This document shows, in pieces, positions 1 to 11,902 of a stretch of 64,000 nt of DNA. Source of the stretch: Gordonia sp. PP30 (GTDB lineage Bacteria > Actinomycetota > Actinomycetes > Mycobacteriales > Mycobacteriaceae). The stretch spans positions 3,162,001 through 3,226,000 of the forward strand of contig NZ_CP095864.1 of the NCBI RefSeq assembly GCF_023100845.1, in the 5' to 3' direction. The notes under the pieces are model-generated. The model saw nothing but the letters and a program-made list of their open reading frames with translations, did not search any database and was not told where the DNA came from. The position numbers and the translations under genes are program-made. The first letter of the stretch is position 1. Each line of letters begins with the position of its first letter.

Positions 1-266
1 TCGTCGATGTCGAAGGTGGTCAGCATCAGCACCCGAGTCGGCAGTCCGGCCTCGATGATCCGACGGGCCGCCCACAGCCCGTCCTTGCGCGGCATGCGAA
101 CGTCCATCAGCACCACGTCGGGCCGGAGCCTGCGCACCAGGTCGACGCCGTCGATCCCGTCGGCGGCGTCGCCGAGGACGGAGATGTCCGGCGCGGCGTT
201 CAGCAGCGCCGCGAATCCGGCGCGCACCATGGCCTGGTCGTCGACGATCACCACGGTTGTCGGCAC
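1..266 (-). CDS. NarL/LuxR-family response regulator, receiver domain (cut by window edge)
   Basis: This is the N-terminal 88 or so residues of a response regulator; the rest lies beyond the left edge. The reading begins at a GTG and opens with a receiver-domain beta strand (VVIVDD, the acidic pocket). The phosphoacceptor Asp is in LMDVRMP and the conserved Thr region is in LMLTTFD. The start lies about 11 bases after the stop of the adjacent histidine kinase on the same strand, so the two are probably co-transcribed and form one signalling pair. The kinase has a HisKA_3-type dimerisation region, and that class normally pairs with NarL-type regulators carrying a C-terminal LuxR helix-turn-helix. 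That domain is expected but not visible here. The signal is unknown. Confidence 0.9.
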   Translation of the reverse strand, partial: MPTTVVIVDDQAMVRAGFAALLNAAPDISVLGDAADGIDGVDLVRRLRPDVVLMDVRMPRKDGLWAARRIIEAGLPTRVLMLTTFDID

Positions 267-277
267 GTCTGCAGACT

Positions 278-1564
278 CTACGTGTGCTTCTCGGGGCCGA
301 CGGGCACGACGGCGGTCACCGCGAAGCCGCCTTCCGCGGTCGGTGCCGCGGTCAGGGTGCCGCCGAGCGCGGTGGCCCGCTCGGTCATACCGGCGATCCC
401 CAGGCCGGGCGCGTCGGCGGTCGGCGCCGGCTGTGTGTCGTCACCGGGCGGGTCGTTCAGCACCAATGCCCGCACCGCGGCTCGATCGTCGGCCTCGGCC
501 GGTTCGAGGGTCACCAGGATCGGCGCGCCCGGCGCGTGCCGGAGCGCGTTGCTGAGCGACTCCTGGACGATCCGGTAGAGCACCAGCCCGGCCGCGCCAC
601 CGACCGAATCGGCGTCGATCCGCGAGTCGACGTCGACCTGCGCGCCGGCGGCACGCACCGAGCCGATCAAATCGTCGAGGTCGGTGAGTTCCGGCGCGGG
701 CGCGAGGGGTGCGGCATCGTCGCCGGGCACCCGGGTGTCGTCCGTGCGCAGCACCCCGAGCAGGCCGCGGACCTCGTCGAGCGCATCCCGGGCGGCCACG
801 GCGATCGACTCGAACTCGGTCACGACGGCCGGCGACATCGGGACCTCCGGGTCGGCGACGGCCAGCCGGTACCGCGCGGTCTGCGCCATCACGACCACCA
901 TCGACATCCGGTGCGCGACGATGTCGTGCAGTTCGCGGGCGATCCGCGCCCGCTCGGCGAGCACCTCCTCCCGGGCCTGCGCCAGTTCGGTCTGCTCGGC
1001 CTGCGCGGCGATCTCCCGGCGCGAACGCACCGAATAGCGGAGAAACGCCACGCCGATCGCCAGCACCGTCAGCCCGAAGATCCAGCCCAGCGCCAGGTGC
1101 CACGGCACCGCGAACAGCAGGGTGACGGCGGTGACCGCCCAGATCACCGGTACCCGGCCGAGCGGCTGGGTCACCAGCGCCGCGAAGGTCACCGCAATGA
1201 GCACGAGGAACTGCGGTACCGCGACGCGCAGATCGTCGTGCCCGGCCTCGCGCGGCAGCAGCGAGGTGAACAGGCAGACGACGACGATCAGGACCCAGCC
1301 GAACCGGACGGCGGCGCGACCGGCCGCGATCGTGGCGACCGGCAGCACCGTGGCCAGCGCCAGCACCGGCAGCACGTACGCCGGGATGGCCAGGGTCTCG
1401 CCGAGCACCGGCCAGGTGCTCGCGAACATGATCACCGCGGCCAGCAGGGTGAGCCGGTTCCAGCGGTTCGCGGCATAGGTCCGCAGCTGCGGATCGGCGA
1501 TCCGCTGCGGGTCCAGGCGGCGGCGCGCGGACCGGTATCTCGTTCGTATTCCCACGCCCTCCAC
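278..1564 (-). CDS. Sensor histidine kinase, NarL-partner type (HisKA_3)
   Basis: A membrane sensor kinase of about 428 residues. The first 170 or so residues hold about five hydrophobic segments and no large extracytoplasmic domain. The phosphoacceptor His lies in the RELHDIVAHR motif typical of HisKA_3 kinases. The C-terminal ATPase domain shows NALRHAPG (N box) and a GLGIAGMTERA glycine motif. It should autophosphorylate on His and pass phosphate to the receiver protein encoded immediately downstream. The frame stays open far upstream, into the divergent phospholipase gene, but coding character fades there. I chose the GTG at 1564; a second GTG at 1555 is equally possible. Confidence 0.9.
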   Translation of the reverse strand: MEGVGIRTRYRSARRRLDPQRIADPQLRTYAANRWNRLTLLAAVIMFASTWPVLGETLAIPAYVLPVLALATVLPVATIAAGRAAVRFGWVLIVVVCLFTSLLPREAGHDDLRVAVPQFLVLIAVTFAALVTQPLGRVPVIWAVTAVTLLFAVPWHLALGWIFGLTVLAIGVAFLRYSVRSRREIAAQAEQTELAQAREEVLAERARIARELHDIVAHRMSMVVVMAQTARYRLAVADPEVPMSPAVVTEFESIAVAARDALDEVRGLLGVLRTDDTRVPGDDAAPLAPAPELTDLDDLIGSVRAAGAQVDVDSRIDADSVGGAAGLVLYRIVQESLSNALRHAPGAPILVTLEPAEADDRAAVRALVLNDPPGDDTQPAPTADAPGLGIAGMTERATALGGTLTAAPTAEGGFAVTAVVPVGPEKHT

Positions 1565-1721
1565 GGTAGGGACTTCCGGCCTGAGCGACGTCCCTCCGCA
1601 GGGGGATTCCGGGGTCCCCCGCGGGGGTGAACCCGGCCCGGCGCGGCCCCTTCGCGAGCACGTCCGGATTCCCTCTCGTGCGGGATCCGTGCAGGTGAAC
1701 GGCATTCCTAGCGTCGACGAC

Positions 1722-2360
1722 ATGTCCGGATCACCTCGCCCCCGCCCGTTCGACCGACCCCTTGCCGCCCTGGCCCTCCTCGGCCTCGCGGCCGTCTTCT
1801 TCCTCTCCGGCCACGAGTCGGCCCGGCCGCCGACCGCACCGCCACCGGCGACCGGGCGACCGGTGGCCGTCGCCGCGGTCACGACCCTGCCTGGTGCCGG
1901 GGCGTCGTCGGCGCTGGAGGCCCTCGTCGGGTCCCGTCCGGCGAGTGCTCTCGCGCTGATCCCCGCCGACTTCCCCGCCCGGCTCGGTTACCGCCCGGCG
2001 CTGGAGGACGGCCTGCCGGTGAACCCGGGCGGGTCGTGCTCGTCACCGGTGCCGCTGCCCGCGCGCTTCGCGGCCGCGTGCCGCATGCACGACTTCGGCT
2101 ACGACCTCCTGCGGTACGCCGAGCAGACGCGCACTCCGCTGCCGCCGCACATCCGCGCACGACTCGACGCCCGGCTCGTCTCGGCGATGCACCGGTCGTG
2201 CACCGACCCGGCATGTCATTCGGCGGCGGAGCTGAGCCGCGCCGGCCTGGCGCTCAACACCTGGCGGCAGCGCGGGGGCGCCCCGGTGCGCGAGACCGGC
2301 GCGCAGATCACGCTGAGCGTCGTCGTGCGAGTGGGCGAGACTCTGGCGGGGCTGTCGTGA
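1722..2360 (+). CDS. Secreted prokaryotic phospholipase A2 family protein
   Basis: A protein of about 212 residues with one hydrophobic segment near the N-terminus (about residues 11-30), acting as signal peptide or anchor. An Ala/Pro-rich linker follows, then a domain with the prokaryotic phospholipase A2 signature: GSCSSP, a stretch ending in AAC, then MHDFGYD. The His-Asp pair in HDFGY is the catalytic pair of this family (PF09056), which releases fatty acid from the sn-2 position of phospholipids. Further cysteines (CTDPAC) could form disulfides, which fits an exported protein. The stop overlaps the GTG of the next gene by 4 bases, so the two are translationally coupled. Confidence 0.82.
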   Translation: MSGSPRPRPFDRPLAALALLGLAAVFFLSGHESARPPTAPPPATGRPVAVAAVTTLPGAGASSALEALVGSRPASALALIPADFPARLGYRPALEDGLPVNPGGSCSSPVPLPARFAAACRMHDFGYDLLRYAEQTRTPLPPHIRARLDARLVSAMHRSCTDPACHSAAELSRAGLALNTWRQRGGAPVRETGAQITLSVVVRVGETLAGLS

Positions 2361-3574
2361 ACGCGGACCGGCGTCCGGCGGCGCTCTGCGGTGCGGTGCT
2401 CGGCTGGTCGGCGTCGTTGACGCCGGGCGCCCTCCCCCGCTCGGCTGCCGTCGTGACGACGGCCGGGACCGTCTGTGCGGCGGTGGGTCTACTGATCGGG
2501 CTGCTGTCCGCCGCCGTGTTCGGGCGGGTCCGGCGGCTACGGCTTCCGGGGATCGTCCGGGTGGCACTCGGCGTCTACGTCGCCGCGGTCCTCTGCGCCG
2601 CGGTGGTCTGGGAAGAGCGGCTTCGATCGGCCATGGACCTGCCTCCGGCCGGTCCGCTGTGGGTGCTGGGCGCGGTCGCGGTACCCGCGACGGTCATCGG
2701 ACTCGTGGCGTGGATACCGTGGCGGCGCTTGGTGATCGGCGGTGTCGTCGCGCTGATGACGTTGCTCGGCACCCCCGGCTCACCGGCCCACGCCGCCCCC
2801 GACGTACCGGACTCGCCCTTGGTCCATTACGCGGGTCTCGACGGCCGGGCCGACACCGCACGCGCCGTCGACCTCGTCGCTCGCTGGCGCGCGGACGGCG
2901 GTGCGCACCAGCGTGCGGTGGTGGTCGCGGTGCCCACCGGATCGGGATGGGTCGACGGCGGCGCAGTGCGCGGCTTCGACGAGCGTTTCGGCGGATCCGT
3001 GCGGGTCCTCGCCGTGCAGTACAGCGCGATGCCGTCGTGGCAGGCCTATGTCCGGTCACCCGAGCGGGCCGGGCAGAGCGCGACGGCGCTGGTGGCCGCA
3101 CTGAGCCGCGAGATCGGCACCCTCCCGCCCGGGCAGCGGCCGCGGGTGTACCTGTACGGCCAGAGCCTCGGCGCGACCGGCGCCCAGGTGGCACGACGCT
3201 GGGCGCACGAGCACCGGGTCCCGCTCGCCGGAACCGTGCTGGTCGGCGTGCCGGGCGGCGGGGCGTCGTGCCGCGACGACCCGTCGTGCGTGGTGCTGAA
3301 CAATCCCAGCGATCCGGTCGCGGCGCTGAGCTGGTCGTTGCTGTGGCGTCCGCCGGCGCGGAACGTGTTCACCGGCGAGGCGGGCCCGCGGCCGCCGTGG
3401 GTGCCGGGGCTGTCCCTACTCGCCACGGTCATCGACCTCGTCGGATCACGCGACGTGCCCGCCGGGTTCGGTCATCGCTACGGCACCGAACAGGGACTCG
3501 TGGCGCCGATTCCTTCCGACCCGGGGAGCCGAGTGAGGGCTCAGCCCTCGAGAGGACCGCGGGCCGACTCGTAG
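2357..3574 (+). CDS. Membrane-anchored alpha/beta hydrolase (Abhydrolase_9 type)
   Basis: A protein of about 405 residues starting at a GTG that overlaps the phospholipase stop. Four or so hydrophobic segments span about residues 1-150. The C-terminal hydrolase domain has the nucleophile elbow [10 protein letters not shown] (Ser in G-x-S-x-G) and a late His in GFGHRYGT that could complete the triad. This architecture matches the actinobacterial Abhydrolase_9 family (PF10081 with its membrane N-terminal partner PF15420), whose substrates are not known to me. Coupling to a secreted phospholipase suggests envelope or host lipid turnover (inference). The last 34 bases overlap the convergent gatA stop region. 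Confidence 0.82.
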   Translation: MNADRRPAALCGAVLGWSASLTPGALPRSAAVVTTAGTVCAAVGLLIGLLSAAVFGRVRRLRLPGIVRVALGVYVAAVLCAAVVWEERLRSAMDLPPAGPLWVLGAVAVPATVIGLVAWIPWRRLVIGGVVALMTLLGTPGSPAHAAPDVPDSPLVHYAGLDGRADTARAVDLVARWRADGGAHQRAVVVAVPTGSGWVDGGAVRGFDERFGGSVRVLAVQYSAMPSWQAYVRSPERAGQSATALVAALSREIGTLPPGQRPRVYLYGQSLGATGAQVARRWAHEHRVPLAGTVLVGVPGGGASCRDDPSCVVLNNPSDPVAALSWSLLWRPPARNVFTGEAGPRPPWVPGLSLLATVIDLVGSRDVPAGFGHRYGTEQGLVAPIPSDPGSRVRAQPSRGPRADS

Positions 3575-5034
3575 GCGGCGCCGACCCGGTAGAGGCGGTC
3601 GTCGCGCAGCGCCGGGGCCATGATCTGCAGGCCGATCGGGAGGCCGGAGTCGTCGAGCCCGGACGGGATCGACATGGCGGCGTTCCCGGCCAGGTTGACC
3701 GGCAGCGTGCAGAGGTCGAAGAGGTACATCGACAGCGGGTCGTCCACCTTCTCGCCCAGCTTGAACGCGGTCTGCGGGGTGGTCGGCGAGACCAGGACGT
3801 CGACCTGCCCGAAGGCCTCGGCGAAGTCGCGCGCGATCAGCGTGCGCACCTTCTGTGCCTGGCCGTAGTAGGCGTCGTAGTAGCCCGAGCTCAGCGCGTA
3901 GGTGCCGATCATGATGCGCCGCTTCACCTCGGGGCCGAAACCGGCCTCGCGGGACAGTGCCATCACTTCCTCGGCACTGTGCTTGCCGTCGTCGGCGACC
4001 CGCAGGCCGTAGCGCATGGCGTCGAACCGCGCGAGGTTGCTCGACACCTCCGACGGCAGGATCAGATAGTACGCGCCGAGCGCGTACTCGAAGTGCGGGC
4101 AGTCGACCTCGACGATGGTCGCGCCCTGCGCGCGCAGCGTCTCACACGCCTGCTGGAACGACGCGAGCACCTCGGGCTGGTAGCCCTCGCCCTGCAACTG
4201 CTTCACGACGCCGACGCGCACACCGGTCAGGTCACCGGCCGCGCCCTCGCGGGCCGCGCGGACCACCGGCGGCACCGCGACGTCGATCGAGGTGGAGTCG
4301 CGCGGGTCGTATCCGGCGATCACCTCGTGGAGCAGGGCGGTGTCGAGCACGGTGCGGCCGCACGGACCGCCCTGGTCCAGCGACGACGCGCAGGCCACCA
4401 GGCCGTAGCGGGAGACGGTGCCGTAGGTCGGCTTCACGCCGACGGTCGCGGTGACCGCGGCGGGCTGGCGGATCGAGCCGCCGGTGTCGGTGCCGATCGC
4501 CAGCGGCGCCTGGTACGACGCGAGCGCCGCCGCGCTGCCGCCGCCGGAACCGCCGGGGATGCGGCTGGTGTCCCACGGGTTCCGGGTCACCTGGTAGGCG
4601 GAGTTCTCGGTCGAGCTGCCCATGGCGAACTCGTCCATGTTGGTCTTGCCGAGGATCGGCAGTCCGGCCTCGCGCAGCTTGCGGGTGAGCGTCGCGTCGT
4701 ACGGCGACACCCAGCCCTGCAGAATCTTGGAGCCGCAGGTCGTGGGGGCGTCGACCGTGGTGAAGACGTCTTTGAGCGCGATCGGCACACCGGCCAGCGG
4801 CGACGGTGCCTCCCCCGCGGCGATCGCGTCGTCGGCGGCCTTGGCGGCGGCCAGCGCCTCGTCGGCGCCCACGTGCAGGAACGCGCCCAGTTCGCCGTCG
4901 ATCTCGGCGATGCGGTCCAGGTGGGCCTGCGTCGCCTCCACCGACGACAGCTCGCGCGCGGCTATCTTGCCGGCGAGCTGCGCGGCGGACAGGCCGGTGA
5001 CCTCGTTGCTGGTACGCGTGCTCACGGTGCTCAT
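3541..5034 (-). CDS. gatA: Asp-tRNA(Asn)/Glu-tRNA(Gln) amidotransferase subunit A
   Basis: About 497 residues of the amidase-signature family. GatA releases ammonia from glutamine so that the GatCAB complex can convert Glu-tRNA(Gln) and Asp-tRNA(Asn) to the correct amide forms. The Ser-cisSer-Lys triad is visible: Lys in VPIALKDVF, the glycine/serine loop [11 protein letters not shown], and the nucleophile Ser in [10 protein letters not shown]. The ATG overlaps the gatC stop (ATGA), a usual arrangement for coupled translation. The frame continues upstream through gatC but without GatA-like sequence. gatB is not in the window. The gene end overlaps the convergent hydrolase gene by 34 bases. 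Confidence 0.97.
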   Translation of the reverse strand: MSTVSTRTSNEVTGLSAAQLAGKIAARELSSVEATQAHLDRIAEIDGELGAFLHVGADEALAAAKAADDAIAAGEAPSPLAGVPIALKDVFTTVDAPTTCGSKILQGWVSPYDATLTRKLREAGLPILGKTNMDEFAMGSSTENSAYQVTRNPWDTSRIPGGSGGGSAAALASYQAPLAIGTDTGGSIRQPAAVTATVGVKPTYGTVSRYGLVACASSLDQGGPCGRTVLDTALLHEVIAGYDPRDSTSIDVAVPPVVRAAREGAAGDLTGVRVGVVKQLQGEGYQPEVLASFQQACETLRAQGATIVEVDCPHFEYALGAYYLILPSEVSSNLARFDAMRYGLRVADDGKHSAEEVMALSREAGFGPEVKRRIMIGTYALSSGYYDAYYGQAQKVRTLIARDFAEAFGQVDVLVSPTTPQTAFKLGEKVDDPLSMYLFDLCTLPVNLAGNAAMSIPSGLDDSGLPIGLQIMAPALRDDRLYRVGAAYESARGPLEG

Positions 5035-5339
5035 TCCTCCCCGAGGATCTGCGGAACGGCGAAACGGTCCTGCTCGACGGCCGGCGCCCCGGACAGCGCC
5101 TGCTCCGGCGTCAGACCGGGCACGACGACATCGGCGCGCACCACGTGACGCAGGTCGGCCGGGTGTGCCGTCGGCGCGACGTCGTCGGCGGCCACCTCGG
5201 AGATCTGGGCGACGTGCCCGAGGATCGAATCGAGCTGGGCGGCGTACTGATCGAGTTCGTCGTCGGTCAGCGCCAGACGCGACAGGAGCGCCAGGTGAGC
5301 GACCTCGGCGCGGCTGATGGCGGGCTCGGACTGCGTCAT
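5031..5339 (-). CDS. gatC: Asp-tRNA(Asn)/Glu-tRNA(Gln) amidotransferase subunit C
   Basis: A 102-residue protein of normal GatC length. It carries the family N-terminal helix pattern ([21 protein letters not shown]) and the HVAQISEV and DVAPTAHP region. GatC is the small clamp that stabilises the GatA/GatB interface. It is first in a two-gene operon and overlaps gatA by 4 bases. The divergent YbjQ gene starts 126 bases away. Confidence 0.95.
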   Translation of the reverse strand: MTQSEPAISRAEVAHLALLSRLALTDDELDQYAAQLDSILGHVAQISEVAADDVAPTAHPADLRHVVRADVVVPGLTPEQALSGAPAVEQDRFAVPQILGEE

Positions 5340-5465
5340 CTAGAGCGTTCCTCTCTCGGGCTGCTGCGATGCTCCCAGAGTAGGCGGTCAGCGCCCGGCC
5401 GCCCGCCGCGGCCCCCGGCGCGACGGGCACCGGCAGCGGGTGTCGCCGATCGGTACCGTGGAGAC

Positions 5466-5807
5466 ATGATGATCGTCACAACCAACGACCTGCCCGGCTA
5501 CCGGATCGATCACGTCTTCGGCGAGGTCTTCGGCCTCACCGTCCGCTCGCGCCACATCGGCTCGAACATCGGCGCGGGACTCAAGTCGCTGGCCGGCGGT
5601 GAGCTGCGCGGAATCACCCAGCTGCTGCACGAATGCCGCCAGGAAGCGCTCGGCCGGCTCGCCCAGGAGGCCCAGGGCAAGGGCGCCAACGCGGTGGTCG
5701 CGTTCCGCTTCGAGACCACCGAGTACTCCAACGGCGGTGGCGTGGAGGTGTGCGCCTACGGGACCGCCGTGGGCGTCGTGTCGCTGGCCGCCGGAACTCC
5801 GGCGTAA
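5466..5807 (+). CDS. YbjQ/UPF0145 family heavy-metal-binding-domain protein
   Basis: A cytoplasmic protein of about 113 residues. The start ATGATG gives [12 protein letters not shown]. It matches the YbjQ family (PF01906) in length and in its landmark segments: [16 protein letters not shown], the glycine-rich [10 protein letters not shown], the helix [20 protein letters not shown], and a closing strand that includes EVCAYGTAV. Members form pentamers in structural work; their role is not established and the metal-binding label is historical. The ACT-domain gene begins 25 bases downstream on the same strand, so the two may share a transcript. Confidence 0.9.
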   Translation: MMIVTTNDLPGYRIDHVFGEVFGLTVRSRHIGSNIGAGLKSLAGGELRGITQLLHECRQEALGRLAQEAQGKGANAVVAFRFETTEYSNGGGVEVCAYGTAVGVVSLAAGTPA

Positions 5808-5832
5808 CAGTCCCGCAACAAAGGACTCGATA

Positions 5833-6498
5833 ATGGGTGAAGTGTCCTTCCTGATGCGCGTGACCCTGACCGACCGGCCCGGCAGCCTCGGCCTCCTCGC
5901 CGCCGCCCTCGGTTCGGTCGGCGGCGACATCCGCTCTCTCGAGGTGGTCGAACGCGGCACCGGCTACGCCGTCGACGACGTCGTGGTGGAACTGCCCACC
6001 GGCGCGCTGCCGGACACCCTGATCACCGCCGCGGAGAGCGTGCCCGGCGTCCAAGTGGACTCGCTGCGCCCGTTCACCGGCAAACTCGATCTCCACCAGG
6101 AACTCGCGCTGATCGACGCCGTCGCCGCGGCCCGCCGCGACAGTCTTCAGGTCCTCGCCGATCTGGCCCCGCGGAGCCTCAACGTGTCGTGGGCGATGGT
6201 GGTGACCCGCACCGGCCGGGACGCGGTGACGCTGACCGGCAGCGGCGGCGCCCCCGAGACCCCGCTGACGCAGGCCGATTGGCTGCCACTGCCCGCCGCG
6301 TGCGCCTTCGACCCCAACGCCGACTGGATCCCCGGACCGTGGCGCGAACACGACACCCTGCTGGCCGCGGCTCCGCTGGGCGACGGGGTCAAGGCGCTCC
6401 TCCTCGGCCGGGTCGGCGGGCCCGCCTTCCGGCCGTCCGAGATCGCCCGCCTGGGTCACCTGACGGGCATCATCTCGGGCCTGGTGCACGCGAGCTGA
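5833..6498 (+). CDS. ACT-domain protein (mycobacterial Rv3013-like)
   Basis: About 221 residues. An N-terminal ACT fold is clear at about residues 5-80: a strand, DRPGSLGLLAAALG, then GGDIRSLEVVE. ACT domains usually bind amino acids and control enzymes. The C-terminal half has no catalytic motif I can recognise. A gene of this kind sits between gatC and ligA in mycobacteria, which supports orthology. The substrate is unknown. A 29-bp tandem array follows. Confidence 0.85.
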   Translation: MGEVSFLMRVTLTDRPGSLGLLAAALGSVGGDIRSLEVVERGTGYAVDDVVVELPTGALPDTLITAAESVPGVQVDSLRPFTGKLDLHQELALIDAVAAARRDSLQVLADLAPRSLNVSWAMVVTRTGRDAVTLTGSGGAPETPLTQADWLPLPAACAFDPNADWIPGPWREHDTLLAAAPLGDGVKALLLGRVGGPAFRPSEIARLGHLTGIISGLVHAS

Positions 6499-6534
6499 GA
6501 CGCCGGCCGTAGCTCGGCTTCGACTCGATCTCGG

Positions 6535-6730
6535 CTAGCGCCTCGATCGGCTCAACCAGCGGCCGAAACACCTCGGTCGGCTCAGCCGGCGACGAAGCAC
6601 CGAGATCGGCTCAGCCGGCGACGAAGCACCGAGATCGGCTCAACCAACGGGCGAAGCACCTCGGTCGGCTCAGCCGGCCGCGAAGCACCACGACCGGCCC
6701 AGCGAACGGCGAAGCGCCACGACCAGCGAC
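6535..6730. repeat. 29-bp degenerate tandem repeat array
   Basis: About six to seven head-to-tail units fill the space between two convergent genes. Successive copies of CGAAGCACC or a close variant start near 6564 (CGAAACACC), 6593, 6622, 6652, 6681 and 6710, spaced 29-30 bases apart. Each unit also holds a TCGGCTCA core. The units carry no unique spacers, so this is not a CRISPR. The GGCTCA(A/G)CC core resembles the end of the dispersed repeat found elsewhere in the window. Confidence 0.85.
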
Positions 6731-6764
6731 GATATGGCGCACGATCGCCTCGATTCGGCGATTC

Positions 6765-7910
6765 TCAGCCCGGCAGCCAGGCCGTCACCCGGAATCCGTC
6801 CGGACCGTTGATCGCCCGCACCTCGCCGCCGTGTGCGTCGACGATCCCCCGGACGATCGGCAGGCCGATTCCCGCGGAGGCGGGCAGCGAATCGCCGGAC
6901 GATCCCTCGCCGGCCGGGCCGCCACGGGCCGCGTCGGCCCGCCAGCCGACCTCGAAGATGCGGTCGAGCTGATCGATCGGCACACCCGGACCGCGATCGG
7001 TCACCGAGATCAGCGTGCCACCGGCATCCGCGGTCTCGGCGCTGACGGTGACCTCGCTCCCGGCGGGTGCGAATCGGATGCTGTTGCTGAGGAGGTTGAC
7101 CAGGACCCGGGTCATCTCGGCCGGATCGGCACGGACCACCCGGCCGGCCACGCCGTCGTGCACCACCCGCAGCCGGCGTTCGGCCGCGTAGTCACCGATC
7201 TCGGCGACCGCATCGGACACCACGTCCAGCAACTCGACCTCGTCGACCTGCAGGATCAGGCCCGCCTCGTCCAGCCGGGCGAGCGCGAACAGGTCGTCGA
7301 CCAGCTTGTTCATCGAGTCCACACGCAGCCGGATCCGCCGGTAGTACTCCTGCGGATCGTCGGTGGCGCCTTCCTCCAGGACCTCGGCCATCGCCCGCAG
7401 TCCGGTGAGCGGGGTGCGCAGATCGTGCGACACCCAGGCGAAGAACTGGCGCCGGGTGGCGTCGAGCGCCTCGGCCGCGCGGCGCGCCTCGGCGAGTTCC
7501 CGCGAGGCCGCGGCGAGTTGCCGGGAGACCTCGGCGAACTCGCGCCACACGGTGGGATCGGCGTCGACCACCTGCCCGTCGCCGACGCGCCGGGCCGCCG
7601 CCGACAGACCGGCCGAGGCGGCCCGCACCCGGTAGCCGAGGAACAGGGCGGCGGCCACGCTCAGCACCGCCGAGACCCCGGCGACCCACAGCAGCACCTG
7701 CAGATCGTGGCGGGACACATACATCTGCGCGGCGATGGCGGTCACCGCGAGGACCATCGACAACGGGGCGGCGAGTCCCACCAGCCACAGCTGGACGGCG
7801 ATGCTGTCGCGGCGGCGCCACCGGGCGATCAGCAGACCGGCCACCGTCACCGCGACGGCGGCGCCGGCCGCGATGAGCAGGATCTGAAGGATGGCCTCAC
7901 CGCTCAGCAT
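6765..7910 (-). CDS. Sensor histidine kinase, OmpR-partner type
   Basis: About 381 residues. Two N-terminal membrane segments (about 8-28 and 45-95, the latter probably two passes) have almost no extracytoplasmic loop. A HAMP-like linker follows, then the H box FAWVSHDLRTPLTG with the phosphoacceptor His, the N box LLSNSIRFAP, DRGPGVP, and a GIGLPIVRGIVDAHGG motif. It phosphorylates the response regulator encoded upstream on the same strand. The start ATG overlaps the regulator's stop by 7 bases, so the two are coupled. The lack of a sensor loop suggests a membrane-embedded signal or a partner protein (inference). Confidence 0.93.
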   Translation of the reverse strand: MLSGEAILQILLIAAGAAVAVTVAGLLIARWRRRDSIAVQLWLVGLAAPLSMVLAVTAIAAQMYVSRHDLQVLLWVAGVSAVLSVAAALFLGYRVRAASAGLSAAARRVGDGQVVDADPTVWREFAEVSRQLAAASRELAEARRAAEALDATRRQFFAWVSHDLRTPLTGLRAMAEVLEEGATDDPQEYYRRIRLRVDSMNKLVDDLFALARLDEAGLILQVDEVELLDVVSDAVAEIGDYAAERRLRVVHDGVAGRVVRADPAEMTRVLVNLLSNSIRFAPAGSEVTVSAETADAGGTLISVTDRGPGVPIDQLDRIFEVGWRADAARGGPAGEGSSGDSLPASAGIGLPIVRGIVDAHGGEVRAINGPDGFRVTAWLPG

Positions 7911-8629
7911 CCTCGGTTCCCCCCGGATTCTCCCGGCTCGTCGTCGGCCACGAAGCGGTAGCCTGCGCCCCATTCGGTCAGCAGGTGCCGCGGATAGCGG
8001 GGCTCGGCCTCGATCTTCTCGCGCAGACGGCGCACGTGGACGGTCACCGTCGACGCGTCACCGAACGACCAGCCCCACACCTCCGCCATGATCTCGTCCC
8101 GGCCGCACACCCGGCCCGGGTTCTGGACGAAGAAGGCGAGCAGTTCGTACTCGCGGGTGGTGAGGTCGATCCGGACGCCGCCGCGGTAGGCGATGCGGTG
8201 CGCCGGATCGACGCGGAACGGGCCGGCCTCGAGCAGCCCGACGTCGGTGCGCGCCCGGGTGCGCCGCAGCAGTGTGTCGATGCGCAGGTACAGTTCACGC
8301 ATGGCGAACGGCTTCGTCAGGTAGTCGTCGGCGCCCTGTTCCAGACCGCGGATCCGTTCCGGTGCCGCGCCCAGCGCGGTCAGCATGATCACCCCGACCT
8401 GCGGCAGGGTGTCGCGGATCTGCCGGCACAGCTCGTCACCGCTCACCCGCGGCAGCATCCGGTCGAGCACCACCACATCCGGGATCCGTTGCCGCAGCGC
8501 CGTGCGCGCGGCCGCGCCGTCGGCGACCTCGACGACCCGGAACCGGTGGGCGCGCAGATAGTCGCCCACCGCGCCGCGCACGGTGGCGTCGTCCTCCACC
8601 ACCATCACTTCGGCCTGCTTCGTCGTCAC
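7904..8629 (-). CDS. OmpR/PhoB-family response regulator
   Basis: About 241 residues. The receiver domain has the acidic pair in VVEDD, the phosphoacceptor Asp in VVLDRMLP, Thr in IMLTALG and Lys in LTKPFAMRE. The C-terminal winged helix has the usual LTTREYELLAFF, the recognition region VHVRRLREKIE and a terminal GAGYRF. The chosen start is a GTG directly after a strong GGAGGA; the open frame upstream shows no family similarity. The first gene transcribed divergently is the DM13 lipoprotein, which is a likely target (inference from position). Confidence 0.94.
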   Translation of the reverse strand: MTTKQAEVMVVEDDATVRGAVGDYLRAHRFRVVEVADGAAARTALRQRIPDVVVLDRMLPRVSGDELCRQIRDTLPQVGVIMLTALGAAPERIRGLEQGADDYLTKPFAMRELYLRIDTLLRRTRARTDVGLLEAGPFRVDPAHRIAYRGGVRIDLTTREYELLAFFVQNPGRVCGRDEIMAEVWGWSFGDASTVTVHVRRLREKIEAEPRYPRHLLTEWGAGYRFVADDEPGESGGNRGC

Positions 8630-8788
8630 TCCTCCGAGGCTATCGCCGCACGACGCCCACCGGACCGCCGCAATTCTTACGCCCCTGAAATGTTTCCCCT
8701 GCGCCGCGGCTGGCGTGCCTAGATTCGGCCTTGTCCGACGACGGCGGCACCGGAATTCCGCCGTCTCCCCCGATGAAGGAGCACCACC

Positions 8789-9261
8789 ATGACGACTCGA
8801 ACCCGCACCACCGGCGCCCTGGCCGGCGCCGCCGCCCTGGCCCTGGTCCTGACCGTCTCGGCCTGCGGCAGCGATTCCAGCGACGACCACCCCGCGATGG
8901 CGAGCAACACGATGAGCGCCATGACGCCGTCGACGGGCGCCCCCATGCCGATGACCACCGGCGCCGAACGCACCGGCATGTTCGCCGGCGAGAACGGCAA
9001 GTCGGTCACCGGCACCGCGACGATCAGCGGCGACACCCTCATGCTGACCGGCTTCCACTCCGACGAGGGACCTGACCTGCACGTGTACCTCACCGACGGC
9101 ACCGACGAGGCGGCGGTCGGCGGTGGCAAAGAACTCGGCAAGGTGACCTACGACCGCGCCGCGCAGTCGTTCTCGCTGACGGGCGCCGACGCGGCGAAGT
9201 ACACCCACGTGGTGATCCACTGCGACAAGGCCAAGGCCGTCTTCGGCGCCGCGATGCTGTC

Positions 9262-9265
<4 letters not shown>
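8789..9265 (+). CDS. DM13-domain lipoprotein
   Basis: About 158 residues with a lipoprotein signal peptide ending in the lipobox VSAC near residue 27. A Ser/Thr/Met-rich linker (several Met-Thr-Pro repeats) follows, then a compact beta domain of DM13 type (about residues 65-158: GTATISGDTLMLTGF, GPDLHVYLTDG, YTHVVIHCDKAKAVFG). DM13 domains have been proposed to act in electron transfer, using a conserved Cys, here in HVVIHCDK. A good GGAG precedes the ATG. The stop overlaps the start of the DoxX-like gene (ATGA). Confidence 0.88.
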
Positions 9266-11863
<2,598 letters not shown>

Positions 11864-11902
11864 TTAGGGCCGGGCGCCGACAGCCCCGCCTACCCTGGTG
11901 GC

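Noticed and set aside
2659..5148. An 829-codon open frame on the plus strand.
   Set aside because: It is a different frame of the hydrolase gene and the antisense of gatA/gatC.
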